In this document: in pieces, positions 10,337-22,464 of the stretch
Layout of the letters: each line of letters begins with the position of its first letter
How positions within the stretch are numbered: position 1 is the first letter of the stretch
Source of the DNA: Aphanomyces cochlioides
Lineage: Eukaryota > Oomycota > Saprolegniomycetes > Saprolegniales > Verrucalvaceae
DNA length: 64,000 bases
Direction: 5' to 3'
Assembly: GCA_019828595.1 (NCBI GenBank)
Contig: JAHQRK010000004.1
Span: 2,604,001-2,668,000 of the forward strand
Position numbers and translations under genes: made by a program
Notes under the pieces: generated by a model
The model's input: the letters and a program-made list of their open reading frames with translations, nothing else
Told to the model about the DNA's origin: nothing
The model's database searches: none

Positions 10337-11241
10337 CTTCTTTTGCTCTTTTTGGGTCCCAGACATACATTCCTCTCACACACAATCCCCACTTTTTAAA
10401 ACACTTGATCCCTCCAACTGCAGCTTCTTTGTCTGACAATACCTCCGTCCTTCCAAGCCTTCACTCCACGACTATGTGATATGGTCGACTATGTGATGGA
10501 GTGGTCTACACAATACCGTCGAGGATGTGATGACGGTCGAAAACATGATACCGTCGAGTCTGGGATATAGTGCGTGTGAGTCCACGAAGTTCACGGTGCA
10601 ATGGCATACGTCATTTCGTGCAGCGCGTGAGACGGTCGAGTCTGTGAGACGGTGGAAAAGTGTGAAAACGTATAGTCAGTCTGTGAGGCAGTGACGTATG
10701 TGACGAGGTCGGATAAATGGCGGAGTTTGTGCCACTGTAGAATATGTGATTCAGTGCTGCATGTGAAGAGATGGAATGCGTGATACGTGACTCGGTGGCG
10801 CCACGGATAAGTTGGCGTATGCGATATCGTGGCGTCTACGATGCGGTAGAGTGTGTGGTGGAGTAGACTTTGTGAGTGGAATATATGTTGTGTATGATGG
10901 CGTGATGTCTGTGACGCAGTGGACAATGTGATGCGAGGTTGATACGTTGGAGTCCTTGGTGGATATATGTGCCTTCCTAGGCAGGTTGGGAAGCTGTCGA
11001 GTTGAACAACCGTAGGACTTGGTTAGAACGTGTGTAATGCATGGCGTCGTCATCGAATGGAATGGTTGTGGTGGAAAAGTAAGTTGTGATGTGTGTCGTT
11101 TGTCTGTGAGCATGATTTGGTGCGTGGTATGAGTTGGTGAATACTTTTGTGTCGGAGGTCGGTACTGAGTGTCCCCTGCGTTTTGAGTGTGACAGTGTTC
11201 TGGAGTGTGTTGTATGTATGGAGTGTGTATGTCGTCAGGAA
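10264..11241 (+). repeat. tRNA-Lys array, segment B (one unit, 978 bp)
   Basis: One unit between E1 and the E2 stub. It lacks the second GCAGTGGAGTATGTGAT-type 17-mer, like the unit at 141, and has lost one further base in the TTGGTATAGAACG stretch (TTGGTTAGAACG near 11020). It shares the CATTTCGTG variant with the unit at 141, whereas other units read CATTTTGTG. Confidence 0.95.
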
Positions 11242-11255
11242 GCCCGTCTAGCTCA
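11242..11255 (+). pseudogene. 14-nt tRNA-Lys stub / left duplication of E2
   Basis: GCCCGTCTAGCTCA followed directly by the E2 3' end (ATGTCAATGG on +). The partner copy is at 19387-19400. Confidence 0.95.
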
Positions 11256-11273
11256 ATGTCAATGGGGAGTCTA

Positions 11274-11297
11274 TTTGTAGTTAATGTAAACTACAAA
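11274..11297 (-). other. 3' UTR hairpin of E2
   Basis: Same perfect 9-bp stem and 6-nt loop as in E1, 18 bp from the element 3' end. Confidence 0.65.
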
Positions 11298-11333
11298 CTA
11301 ATATTGCCCGAAGGCTCATCCCATTTCCAACTG

Positions 11334-12710
11334 CTAGGCTGAATTGGAAATCAATTTGGCTTTTCGTTTTCTTGATTCGCTTCGACGTTGGGACTTCGAT
11401 TTCTTCGGTGTTTGTAAGCTAACACGGCGAATATGTCGGATAAAACTGACTCTTGGCATCTGACCCAGGGGGTATACATTTTCATTGTCTTGGATCATAC
11501 ATAGACTTCGGTCTATGCAGCGCTTGTATCGCTTGGCGAGGACCCAGCAATGGGATGTTGAATCAGTGACAGAAACAACCAGGAATTCTCCGTCAGGCTC
11601 ATCCAATATCGCTCTACAGATATCACGAATTGGATCACCCACCGATTGCTTGAGCAGTTGACGGGAGAATATGGCGTCGTTGTAGTGGAATCCATGTGTG
11701 TATGCCAGCTTGAGAAAATCATGCATCTTGGAAGGGGGAATGCCCGCGTCTTGAGGAACTCCATGGGCCTCTTTGAAACCCGAAATGACTTCTTCGCTGA
11801 GCTCAAAATTGGAGACATTCAAATTGGTAGCAACGATTCGGATTGCAGCCGCAAGACAAGATTTGTCACTGTTGTTGCCAATTTCTAGCCACAGAGGATC
11901 CATCGCTCGAAATTCAGCAAGCGTTGGGGCGAGACCAGTGTTCGTGAGGAAGTGGGCTCCAGCTTGTCGCCATCGTTGGTACATCGCCACGGCTTCTTGA
12001 CACCCGCTGAGGTCTTTTTCGTCGAACCAGTCTTTGTCGAGTCCATCCGGGCGTTGAAACTTCCAGTTGACTTGGTATTGAATAGTTGAAATTCGATTTC
12101 GCATTGATGCCACTTCGCGGTGGTCATCGATAAACAACACTTCATCGATGTCATCATCGTCGGTTGGAATTCGCAGAGTGCGTGGGCGGTTGGTTGGGGC
12201 ATCAGCCGTTGTCGCATTCGTTTGTGGCCTGGCTGGAACAGAAACATCGTCCAATAGATCCATGAGGGATGGTAGCGGAGATCCATTGTCATTGCCCAAG
12301 GGGTCAAATTCGCGGGTGCTCGAGTTCAAAATGGACATATCAGGAGTAAATTGGTGTTCTTCAGTTGTAACTGGACTTGAAGGACGAGTGTCGGATGATT
12401 GCGTCATAGGTACAGAAATCTCAACTCCATCCACTCCCTCAAGAGTAATCCCTGGAGACATCGAGCTCCCCACACCTCGTGTAGTTATGGGTCTCGACGT
12501 CTGCGCGGGGAGTACGCTATCGGCAGTGAAAATCGTTGAAGCTTCCATTGTTGTTGTCTTGGGTAAAATCAAAAGTGAGTCTTGGAGAATTGTTTTGAGA
12601 TTCTCACTGAACTTATTCTCAGTTGCGACACTTGAGTCAGGCACGATTTGATTGGGCAGTGAAATGTTTTGCGCGGATCGTGAGTGATGGTCGCCAGGAT
12701 TCCCAATCAA
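11334..12710 (-). CDS. E2 ORF3, chromodomain-like/cysteine protease-like protein
   Basis: Open, up to 458 codons from a non-AUG codon (TTG at 12710). The first AUG is at 12548, giving 404 aa. Same domain arrangement as E4 ORF3, with all three candidate protease residues present. The C-terminal tail is the RKRKAK variant. It lies downstream of an ORF2 that is frameshifted in this copy, so it would need its own translation start or trans-supplied machinery. Confidence 0.75.
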   Translation of the reverse strand: MIGNPGDHHSRSAQNISLPNQIVPDSSVATENKFSENLKTILQDSLLILPKTTTMEASTIFTADSVLPAQTSRPITTRGVGSSMSPGITLEGVDGVEISVPMTQSSDTRPSSPVTTEEHQFTPDMSILNSSTREFDPLGNDNGSPLPSLMDLLDDVSVPARPQTNATTADAPTNRPRTLRIPTDDDDIDEVLFIDDHREVASMRNRISTIQYQVNWKFQRPDGLDKDWFDEKDLSGCQEAVAMYQRWRQAGAHFLTNTGLAPTLAEFRAMDPLWLEIGNNSDKSCLAAAIRIVATNLNVSNFELSEEVISGFKEAHGVPQDAGIPPSKMHDFLKLAYTHGFHYNDAIFSRQLLKQSVGDPIRDICRAILDEPDGEFLVVSVTDSTSHCWVLAKRYKRCIDRSLCMIQDNENVYPLGQMPRVSFIRHIRRVSLQTPKKSKSQRRSESRKRKAKLISNSA

Positions 12711-12761
12711 AAATTCAGCTGGGATACCAAGTCAAGAATACAGCTGGGGCTTGTAATCAAA

Positions 12762-15700
12762 TTACTGGTGTTCAACTCGAAAAGACATGGGATATTTTTC
12801 GAATAGCTCGTTGTATCCAGCTTGAGAGAAAAGGACTGAGACCGCTTCGATGATGTTTCGATAGTCGAAGTCGTCAGGCGAGAGCAAACGAATTGTTCGC
12901 CTGATGGAAGCTGTCCAACTGACAAATATAATCTCGTTCCATAGTAAAATCGGTAGAGGCCTTTTGCCATCGAACTTGGTTGCATTTCTTTGAGTCCATA
13001 AGGAGTACGTGATGGAAGCACAAAGGAGGACCATAATTTGAATAATGCGTCATGCAGGTGTTTTCCTCGCGTATTGGTCTTGAAGCGACTGATATTCGTG
13101 GTGGTTGCCCAATCAAACTTAACACCATAAGCTCTCCATGCTCGCTCTTGGAACATCCAAACTTGATGTACATGATGACATGTATGGAAGGCATGATGAA
13201 AAGTCTCAACATCCGAGCAATCTTCATAGACACAACAAATAGCGTCAGGGTTTTGGATCTGCATATAGGAAAACCTCGAGTTGACGGGTAACATCTTCAT
13301 GTGCAATCGAAACCATACATCGCCTTGAACAGGTGGAGGTAGATTACACACAGTACGAATGAGACGGATATACTTTGCTATGTCTTTGTCAGTTCTTGTC
13401 GTAGTCTTCATAGGATGTATAGCTTCAGTCTGGGGGGCGTGGTAAGCTAAATGCACCACGTTTTTCTTGGGCCACGACTCGAAAGGTAAATCAGCATCCT
13501 TGATTCTGGCTGTAAACGGATGTTGACAAGTCGGGACATTAGGCAGTGGCGACCCTTGCCGAATGTCAAACGATCGAACAACTTTGTCGAAGATTCGTGT
13601 GAGTTGATTGTAAATGTCGGTTGTGCGGGGCAATGTGGCAAAGTCCATGACTCCGTCCTGGTTTAGACAAACTTGGGCAGCTGGATTGTTCGACGACATT
13701 CGGTTCACGAACATGGTCTCTGTTGGCCAAGCACCATGTGGGGTCAGGAAATCCTTCAGGCATCTGAGACCATTTTTGGCCCCGTGGCGGCACCAGAGAC
13801 GCATGTCTTCATCTTTCACGACATTTGCTAACATCTTAGCAGAGCCGAAGTGCATTGCGTCGTAGGCTGTGAGCCATACCGGGAGGTTCAGTACCGTGTC
13901 GAGATTTGGAGGCACGCCGATTCGCTTACTCATGTCTGTGGCTGACCAATGTTTCCAAGTATCAAGCCACAGTGGATGGAGCTCGCGAAGCAAAAGCCAC
14001 TTGGAGCTTGCATTTGGGTAGTATGAAAGAAAATCGAATGGGTGACTGTCTCGGAATAACTGATGTATTGTGCGGCTAAATTGTCGCTGTACAAGTTTCT
14101 TCCACACCAGGATTTCACCAGGAGAATCGGCAGACATAAAGAGCTGTAAACGAAGAAGGCGTTGTGTTCGCAGCCTCGATGCAATGTGGGGGATTCCCAG
14201 GCCTAAAGGCTTGTCGTACTGCCACCTTCTATGGATTGAGGGACGGTAACTCTCATCGAGCTGGGTCTTGCGGCAAAGTATGAACTTGTTTAACATTTGT
14301 TGCCACGTAACGACCATAGCAGGAGGCACAGGTACAACGGCTGTTACATGCCACAACATAGATAGCAACATCGTGGAGGCAATAAGCTTTCGGCCCTGCA
14401 ATGTCCTTGCTCGTTTACCCCATAGTTGAAAGGACGAGATGAATTTGTCGTTGAGTTTTTGAAGTTGGGAGTCAGCCGAAAGTCGATGGCCAAAGAGAAT
14501 ACCAAGATATTTCGTACACTGACCAGTTGGTACGATATTGAGCAAACCATCTGCTTCGATGTCTTCTTGATCGAGATGGTCGTTGAGAACCAAGGTCATG
14601 CACTTGGAACGATTCAGACGGGCCCCTGAAGCCGTGCAAAACTCTTCCACAATTGCCATTTGCTCCACAGCAGATTGCAGCGAGTTTGATAACAACGTCG
14701 AGTCGTCGGCAAAGAATATACTCGTAATAACTGAGTCGTGGGGAGAGCGATTCCAAGATGTGGGGACGCTCGGAGCATCTCACCAAGAGGTTCTAGGTAT
14801 AGGACGAACAGTAGGCATGATAAAGGACAGCCTTGTTTGACGCCTCGGGTAGGTCGGATCTTAGGGCCAAGCTCGCCATTGAAGATGATCTGGACCAAAG
14901 GTGAGTCGTACAAAAGAGCTACCCACGCAATGAAACCATCACCAGTGTTGACTTCTCTCAGCACATCAAGCATGAATTCTCGATCCACCATGTCGTACGC
15001 TTTCGAAAAGTCAAGGAATGTTGCATAGTAGTCGTGATCTTCGTTGGTGCAAAACGTTTGCAAAGTTTGCACAAGCAGGACGTGGTCATGCAGCCGTCGT
15101 CCTGGGACAAAGCCAGCTTGACTTGGGTGAATGAGATGAGGAGCTACTGTAGCCAGGCGATAAGCGAGGGCACGGGATAGTATCTTCACCTCCACTGACA
15201 TGAGTGCAATAGGTCGGTAGTTTCCAGGATCGCCTCGATCACCAGCTTTGAAGAGCAGAGCCACAGCACTACGCCTTTGTTGAAGGAGTAGTTTACCGTG
15301 GTGGTGAAGTTGGTAGTTGAAGACCCTGACCAGGATTTCGGAGAAAGCCTCGGGTGCTACTTGGAAGAAGGCCGCTGGCCATCCATCAGGACCAGGAGAC
15401 TTGTTTGGACTCATTGTCTTGAGAGCACTACACAGCTCGGCTGCTGTGATAGGTCTGTCTAGCTCCTCGCGTTGCTCATCGTTGAGTTTGCGGGAGATAA
15501 ACCGTATGACAGCCCTCCGCCTCGCCCGGTTTAGCCGAGGTTGTTCGCCACGAGTGGTAGTCATTATTGCCTTCCAATGGGCAGTGAATCTCTCTTTGAT
15601 AGTGGTAGGATCAGACACGGGAATGCCATCGACGTTGACCGTCGTGATAGGAACCTTGAGTCCTTGTGGCCTTCGAAAGAAGTGGCTCGTACCGCGTTCG

Positions 15701-16875
15701 TTGACATTTGCATGAAAATCGAATTGCTGATCCATGCGGTATTGGCGATATTCGATTCTTGCGTTTTCCAGCGCCAACCGAGTAGCATCAACGGCAGCCT
15801 CGTCGAGCAAGCCAGCTTCGTATGATCGTTGTGCAGATATATGTCTCAGTTTTAGGCTTTTGAGCTCGTGTTGCATGGATTGGAGGTGGTGGCGATGACA
15901 TTGTTGTAAACGTCGTTTGATTCGCTTAAGCCACCCATACCAGACGGCTCCCATGTTTGTCGATTCGTCCGCACGCATCTCAGAGAGGAGGTGTGATGCC
16001 TCTTCTCGTATGGCTTTGATGACGAGCGGGTCTTTGAGTAGCTCTCTCGGCAGCCTCCAGTAGCCACGGGTCGTGGGTGTATGACTTGTAGAGAGAACGA
16101 CAGTGTGCTCCAAGTGATCTCCGGCAAAGCTGTTAGTGGCATATTTTGAGCTTTGGTAGGATTGGGCAACTAAATCTTGGTCAATGAACCAGTAGTCCAG
16201 ACGATTGCTTCGTCCTGGACCGCTTGCCAGTCTTTCGTGAGGGTGGTGTAGGCGCCACGCGTCGATGACTCCTAGTTGTGACAGCCAGGCAAGACATTCG
16301 ACTTTTCCAAAGGTGTGATCTTGCCGTGGTTTGGAAGCATCGAGGTGTTCGTTGACAGGAAGGTTAAAATCTCCCCCAACCAGGTGTACACTGTTAGCTT
16401 CAAAAGCGCGAGGGAGACTGTCAAAGAAACTAGCCCGATGTTGAGGGGTAACTGGCGCGTAAATGTTGTGGATGTAGACTGGGGTTTCATCCCAGTACGT
16501 TTTGATCACAATATAACGGCCAGGGATATCGTGTTGTGATAAGTGCACCAGGCTTGAGAATCCAGGCATCGATTCGTGAAAGTATGATGCAACGCCACAT
16601 CGACGGTTGTTCAAATTGTCCGTGCGGGTTGTTCGTAAGTCGTTGGTAAAAAGTTTGTACTTGCTAACACCCACTTCGTTGTCGAGGTGAGTGTGGAAAG
16701 TGTCAAGATGTTTTGCGTTGTTGAGTTTCGTTTCTTGAAAGAGAACAGCTTGTGTCGGTTTCCGAAGACGCCGTGCAACAAGATGTCCGTTTTCTTTCAG
16801 CCCATTGAGGTTGCTCGTCGTCACTTCAAGTATGGGGAGCTTGACAAAATGACCAGCCGCGACCACTTTAGCCAC
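12762..16875 (-). pseudogene. E2 ORF2, APE endonuclease-reverse transcriptase, two frameshifts
   Basis: Two one-base deletions relative to E4 and E6. The first, in the G run at 14740-14743 (four G instead of five), falls just before the RT FADD motif. The second, near 13028 (GGAGGA for GGAGGGA), is in the C-terminal region. The endonuclease and first RT blocks are in one frame. The catalytic FADD box is split off: the second frame resumes immediately after FADDS. The predicted RT is therefore dead unless these G-run indels are sequencing errors. Confidence 0.85.
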
Positions 16876-19335
16876 GGGAAGCGATCGTTGTGAGATCCGC
16901 TAGGTCGCCGTGAATTAAAGTAGGTTCGCTTGGGTGAAACATGACTTGATTGTGGAGAGTGATATCCAAATCGTTGCTTTCGTGTAGTTGAAGGATTTTT
17001 GTCATGATGTGACACATCGATTCCCGTCGCCAGTGTACATGAATTCCATTCTGTTCCATATGTGGAGGCCAAGGTCGGTGTACATCAGGAGTGACATGAG
17101 CGTTTCGGAGGATAGACTGCGTTTACCAAGGCGAGAGGGTAACGCTGTCACTGGACTTTTTGTTGAGGCCAAAATTGCCGCATCGCTATTGAAATATAGT
17201 GGAGCATGAACTGCCATCAATACTTCTGCAATGGCCAGCACTTCTTCGACTTCAACTCTGTTGAGGACGATGTCATCATCGGTGATGATTGCCTCGATGA
17301 GTGGGAGGTTGTTGACCATCTTCTGGTCACTGAACACCGAGATCACGTGGTCGTGAGTGATTGGAGTGCCGAATGTTGCCTCGTAGAGCTGACCAAAAGA
17401 TTTTGTGCCACCACCAGACGCTCTTAGCCAACGATTAAGCAGTCGAAGACGAACAAAGTATTCGAAGCTGTCACGATTGGAGACAAAAATTTGGTGCAGT
17501 TGCAGTCCAAATTCGATTGGCGCACGTTCTAGATGGATGCAGATCGTGTCAACACGCCCGTCCGTAATCAATTTCAATAAGTTGAAGGAATCGTGCGCTA
17601 ACGCTTCCTTAACTTGGGCCGGGATATGTTGTGGTGCGTTTTGAGCCTTGGTGTCAAGGTCGTTGAGCTCGGCAAGTATGGCATCGAGAGACTTCTCAAA
17701 CCTTTGGATTGAGCCCTCGTGGGGTTTGATCCCGCTAATGAACTCTTCAGCGGCAACGTGCACCTTGTCACCAGATTTGAGTGTCAGCTTTGGAACAATT
17801 ACTTTGACAGTGGTGTTGCCAACTGTCGTTTCGTGTTCCTCGGGCTCAACATTAGCGCGTTCGTCCAGAGCCGCAAACATGTTCGGGGAGATCCAAGGAC
17901 GATCAGGAGCTGGGATTGAGCCAGCGGAGATTGGGGTTTTCTTTCTTTTGCCTGTAGTTTGAACTTCAGTCCATTCCTTGTTGCTGTCTCGGGTCGTTTT
18001 CTGCCGTTTGGCAGTGGATGTCGAGACAGCGGCGTCTCCCCGTGGGCGGTGAGGGGTTGCGTGAAGTCCATGTTGGGTGGCGATTACATCGAGGTCAAGG
18101 CGCGCGAGCTTCTTGTCACGGTAAAACCATCCTTGACCAAACACGCGGAGGCACCGACCCTTGAAAATGAATTCTTCAATTGATCGACCGTCATTGTGCA
18201 TAGATTCGGGTATAGCTGTCCCTTCAAAATACAAGCGATAACGAGAGCTAGCCAAGCCAGTCGTCGAGGAAACTGTGGAGTATGAGCCCCACAAAAAGCG
18301 CGGCTCAAGCTTTGACATGATGCTGAACATGAGACGTTCTTCATCCTGTCCTTGGAGACCAGATGGGATATCGATGAAATATCCATCAAGTATATGGGGC
18401 TCTGTCATGACAAATCTCTGAGAGCTGCCATCCTTTGCCACTTGGATCTTGAGAGAGACTCCACGCAGCTTTTTAAGAGCATCTTCAGAGGCTATGCCCC
18501 ACTTGAGAAGACGATTGGAGACATCTTTCTCGCACTTGATGACATCGACAAATGCATCGTCCAAATCAAGCGCTTGGTTGTCAAACAATAGAGATGTCAT
18601 TGCCTTGGAGATGTCGATGTATTTGGTGTATTGGCCAGTGGACATTTGTAGCCAGCCAACAACATCTCTGGGGGAATGTTTTTGGATGGGCAAAGTGTCG
18701 TCAAACGTGAGAGATCCTGTCGCGCGTTTTTGCAACAAGGACGCCAGCTCGGCCATAGTTGGTCGATAATGGCCGACGTCACTGTTCCGCTGAGCCTTGG
18801 CAGATTTAGCTCTCTGCTTGGCTTGGAATTCCCACACGCATTCGTTTGGCTTTTTGGTCGAGGTGTTCGACTCGGGTGGTATTGGCACGGAGCGTGTTGT
18901 AGCAGGAGGCGAGGCATCGATTTGAGCTTCAGGCTCCATTTCCACATCAACATTGGTGTCGCGAATCGATTGGTCTTCAGAGCGCGGCTCCAGCTCAGTG
19001 GCTTGAGTAATCGGTGGGGTATGGCGTGGTTGGTTGTTGTTGGAGATATCCTCTATGTCTTCATCAGGCATCGGAGAAACATTATCCTTGTTGACAGTTT
19101 TGTCGCTGGTACGAGCGCTTGGTAATGGCACGCGACCACCGAGTGTAGCAAGACGTATGGGCGGTTGAGCAGCAGGCGGAGTTTTGTCGATGATTGAGTC
19201 AGGTTCATCGTCATCATCATCGTCAACAATCACCTCCATGATACTAGAAGCGTCCGAGGTATTGCGAAAGGGAGAGGCAGAAAAAGCTGAGGGCTTGTGT
19301 GCATGAGCACGGCTGGAAGAGCGGGTAGTCGCCAT
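16868..19335 (-). pseudogene. E2 ORF1, frameshifted near the C terminus
   Basis: Starts at the usual ATG. A 3-bp insertion adds one Arg near residue 104 (GTATGGCGTGG on +, near 19020). A one-base deletion near 17023 (TTCCCG for TTCTCCG) shifts the frame and truncates the protein to 777 aa. The remaining C-terminal 50 residues lie in another frame that ends at 16868. Most of the protein, including the central region, is unaffected. Confidence 0.85.
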
Positions 19336-19386
19336 GTTGTCAGTTTTGGACAGTGGTACTGCGGGGTAGCTGGCAAATTGGAAACT
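19336..19386 (-). promoter_or_regulatory. E2 5' leader and candidate core promoter
   Basis: Same 51-bp leader as E4, starting AGTTTCCAATTTGCC against the tRNA at 19387. Confidence 0.5.
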
Positions 19387-19459
19387 GCCCGTCTAGCTCA
19401 GTCGGTAGAGCGCAAGGCTCTTAACCTTGTGGTCGTGGGTTCGAGCCCCACGGTGGGCG
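19387..19459 (+). tRNA. tRNA-Lys (CTT), regenerated beside E2
   Basis: Intact gene with the LINE leader as its upstream flank. Unit of 1013 bp with two GACTATGTGATATGGTC copies and the longer AAAAGTAAG form. Confidence 0.97.
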
Positions 19460-20399
19460 CTTCTTTTGCTCTTTTTGGGTCCCAGACATACATTCCTCTC
19501 ACACACAATCCCCACTTTTTAAAACACTTGATCCCTCCAACTGCAGCTTCTTTGTCTGACAATACCTCCGTCCTTCCAAGCCTTCACTCCACGACTATGT
19601 GATATGGTCGACTATGTGATATGGTCGACTATGTGATGGAGTGGTCTACACAATACCGTCGAGGATGTGATGACGGTCGAAAACATGATACCGTCGAGTC
19701 TGGGATATAGTGCGTGTGAGTCCACGAAGTTCACGGTGCAATGGCATACGTCATTTTGTGCAGCGCGTGAGACGGTCGAGTCTGTGAGACGGTGGAAAAG
19801 TGTGAAAACGTATAGTCAGTCTGTGAGGCAGTGACGTATGTGACGAGGTCGGATAAATGGCGGAGTTTGTGCCACTGTAGAATATGTGATTCAGTGCTGC
19901 ATGTGAAGAGATGGAATGCGTGATACGTGACTCGGTGGCGCCACGGATAAGTTGGCGTATGCGATATCGTGGCGTCTACGATGCGGTAGAGTGTGTGGTG
20001 GAGTAGACTTTGTGAGTGGAATATATGTTGTGTATGATGGCGTGATGTCTGTGACGCAGTGGAGTATGTGATGCAGTGGACAATGTGATGCGAGGTTGAT
20101 ACGTTGGAGTCCTTGGTGGATATATGTGCCTTCCTAGGCAGGTTGGGAAGCTGTCGAGTTGAACAACCGTAGGACTTGGTATAGAACGTGTGTAATGCAT
20201 GGCGTCGTCATCGAATGGAATGGTTGTGGTGGAAAAGTAAGTTGTGATGTGTGTCGTTTGTCTGTGAGCATGATTTGGTGCGTGGTATGAGTTGGTGAAT
20301 ACTTTTGTGTCGGAGGTCGGTACTGAGTGTCCCCTGCGTTTTGAGTGTGACAGTGTTCTGGAGTGTGTTGTATGTATGGAGTGTGTATGTCGTCAGGAA

Positions 20400-20472
20400 G
20401 CCCGTCTAGCTCAGTCGGTAGAGCGCAAGGCTCTTAACCTTGTGGTCGTGGGTTCGAGCCCCACGGTGGGCG
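20400..20472 (+). tRNA. tRNA-Lys (CTT)
   Basis: Intact 73-nt gene. Unit of 996 bp: two 17-mers gained, one internal 17-mer missing. It shares private changes (AAATGGCTGAG, GTTGACGTAT) with the next unit. Confidence 0.98.
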
Positions 20473-21395
20473 CTTCTTTTGCTCTTTTTGGGTCCCAGAC
20501 ATACATTCCTCTCACACACAATCCCCACTTTTTAAAACACTTGATCCCTCCAACTGCAGCTTCTTTGTCTGACAATACCTCCGTCCTTCCAAGCCTTCAC
20601 TCCACGACTATGTGATATGGTCGACTATGTGATATGGTCGACTATGTGATGGAGTGGTCTACACAATACCGTCGAGGATGTGATGACGGTCGAAAACATG
20701 ATACCGTCGAGTCTGGGATATAGTGCGTGTGAGTCCACGAAGTTCACGGTGCAATGGCATACGTCATTTTGTGCAGCGCGTGAGACGGTCGAGTCTGTGA
20801 GACGGTGGAAAAGTGTGAAAACGTATAGTCAGTCTGTGAGGCAGTGACGTATGTGACGAGGTCGGATAAATGGCTGAGTTTGTGCCACTGTAGAATATGT
20901 GATTCAGTGCTGCATGTGAAGAGATGGAATGCGTGATACGTGACTCGGTGGCGCCACGGATAAGTTGACGTATGCGATATCGTGGCGTCTACGATGCGGT
21001 AGAGTGTGTGGTGGAGTAGACTTTGTGAGTGGAATATATGTTGTGTATGATGGCGTGATGTCTGTGACGCAGTGGACAATGTGATGCGAGGTTGATACGT
21101 TGGAGTCCTTGGTGGATATATGTGCCTTCCTAGGCAGGTTGGGAAGCTGTCGAGTTGAACAACCGTAGGACTTGGTATAGAACGTGTGTAATGCATGGCG
21201 TCGTCATCGAATGGAATGGTTGTGGTGGAAAAGTAAGTTGTGATGTGTGTCGTTTGTCTGTGAGCATGATTTGGTGCGTGGTATGAGTTGGTGAATACTT
21301 TTGTGTCGGAGGTCGGTACTGAGTGTCCCCTGCGTTTTGAGTGTGACAGTGTTCTGGAGTGTGTTGTATGTATGGAGTGTGTATGTCGTCAGGAA

Positions 21396-21468
21396 GCCCG
21401 TCTAGCTCAGTCGGTAGAGCGCAAGGCTCTTAACCTTGTGGTCGTGGGTTCGAGCCCCACGGTGGGCG
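21396..21468 (+). tRNA. tRNA-Lys (CTT)
   Basis: Intact 73-nt gene. The unit (996 bp) looks the same as the one from 20400, including its private variants, so the two are a recent direct duplication. Confidence 0.98.
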
Positions 21469-22391
21469 CTTCTTTTGCTCTTTTTGGGTCCCAGACATAC
21501 ATTCCTCTCACACACAATCCCCACTTTTTAAAACACTTGATCCCTCCAACTGCAGCTTCTTTGTCTGACAATACCTCCGTCCTTCCAAGCCTTCACTCCA
21601 CGACTATGTGATATGGTCGACTATGTGATATGGTCGACTATGTGATGGAGTGGTCTACACAATACCGTCGAGGATGTGATGACGGTCGAAAACATGATAC
21701 CGTCGAGTCTGGGATATAGTGCGTGTGAGTCCACGAAGTTCACGGTGCAATGGCATACGTCATTTTGTGCAGCGCGTGAGACGGTCGAGTCTGTGAGACG
21801 GTGGAAAAGTGTGAAAACGTATAGTCAGTCTGTGAGGCAGTGACGTATGTGACGAGGTCGGATAAATGGCTGAGTTTGTGCCACTGTAGAATATGTGATT
21901 CAGTGCTGCATGTGAAGAGATGGAATGCGTGATACGTGACTCGGTGGCGCCACGGATAAGTTGACGTATGCGATATCGTGGCGTCTACGATGCGGTAGAG
22001 TGTGTGGTGGAGTAGACTTTGTGAGTGGAATATATGTTGTGTATGATGGCGTGATGTCTGTGACGCAGTGGACAATGTGATGCGAGGTTGATACGTTGGA
22101 GTCCTTGGTGGATATATGTGCCTTCCTAGGCAGGTTGGGAAGCTGTCGAGTTGAACAACCGTAGGACTTGGTATAGAACGTGTGTAATGCATGGCGTCGT
22201 CATCGAATGGAATGGTTGTGGTGGAAAAGTAAGTTGTGATGTGTGTCGTTTGTCTGTGAGCATGATTTGGTGCGTGGTATGAGTTGGTGAATACTTTTGT
22301 GTCGGAGGTCGGTACTGAGTGTCCCCTGCGTTTTGAGTGTGACAGTGTTCTGGAGTGTGTTGTATGTATGGAGTGTGTATGTCGTCAGGAA

Positions 22392-22464
22392 GCCCGTCTA
22401 GCTCAGTCGGTAGAGCGCAAGGCTCTTAACCTTGTGGTCGTGGGTTCGAGCCCCACGGTGGGCG
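22392..22464 (+). tRNA. tRNA-Lys (CTT)
   Basis: Intact 73-nt gene. Unit of 1011 bp, the most common type in the window, here with the TGTTCCTTCC variant (near 23130). Confidence 0.98.

Larger units (their letters stand above)
11256..19386 (-). mobile_element. E2: full-length tRNA-Lys-targeted LINE, family 1
   Basis: 8131 bp, same termini and 14-bp duplication as E1. Relative to E4 it has a 3-bp insertion in ORF1 and three single-base deletions: one in ORF1 (about 17023) and two in ORF2 (14740-14743 and about 13028). ORF3 is open. Diagnostic bases group it with E4 rather than with E1/E6. Confidence 0.95.
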
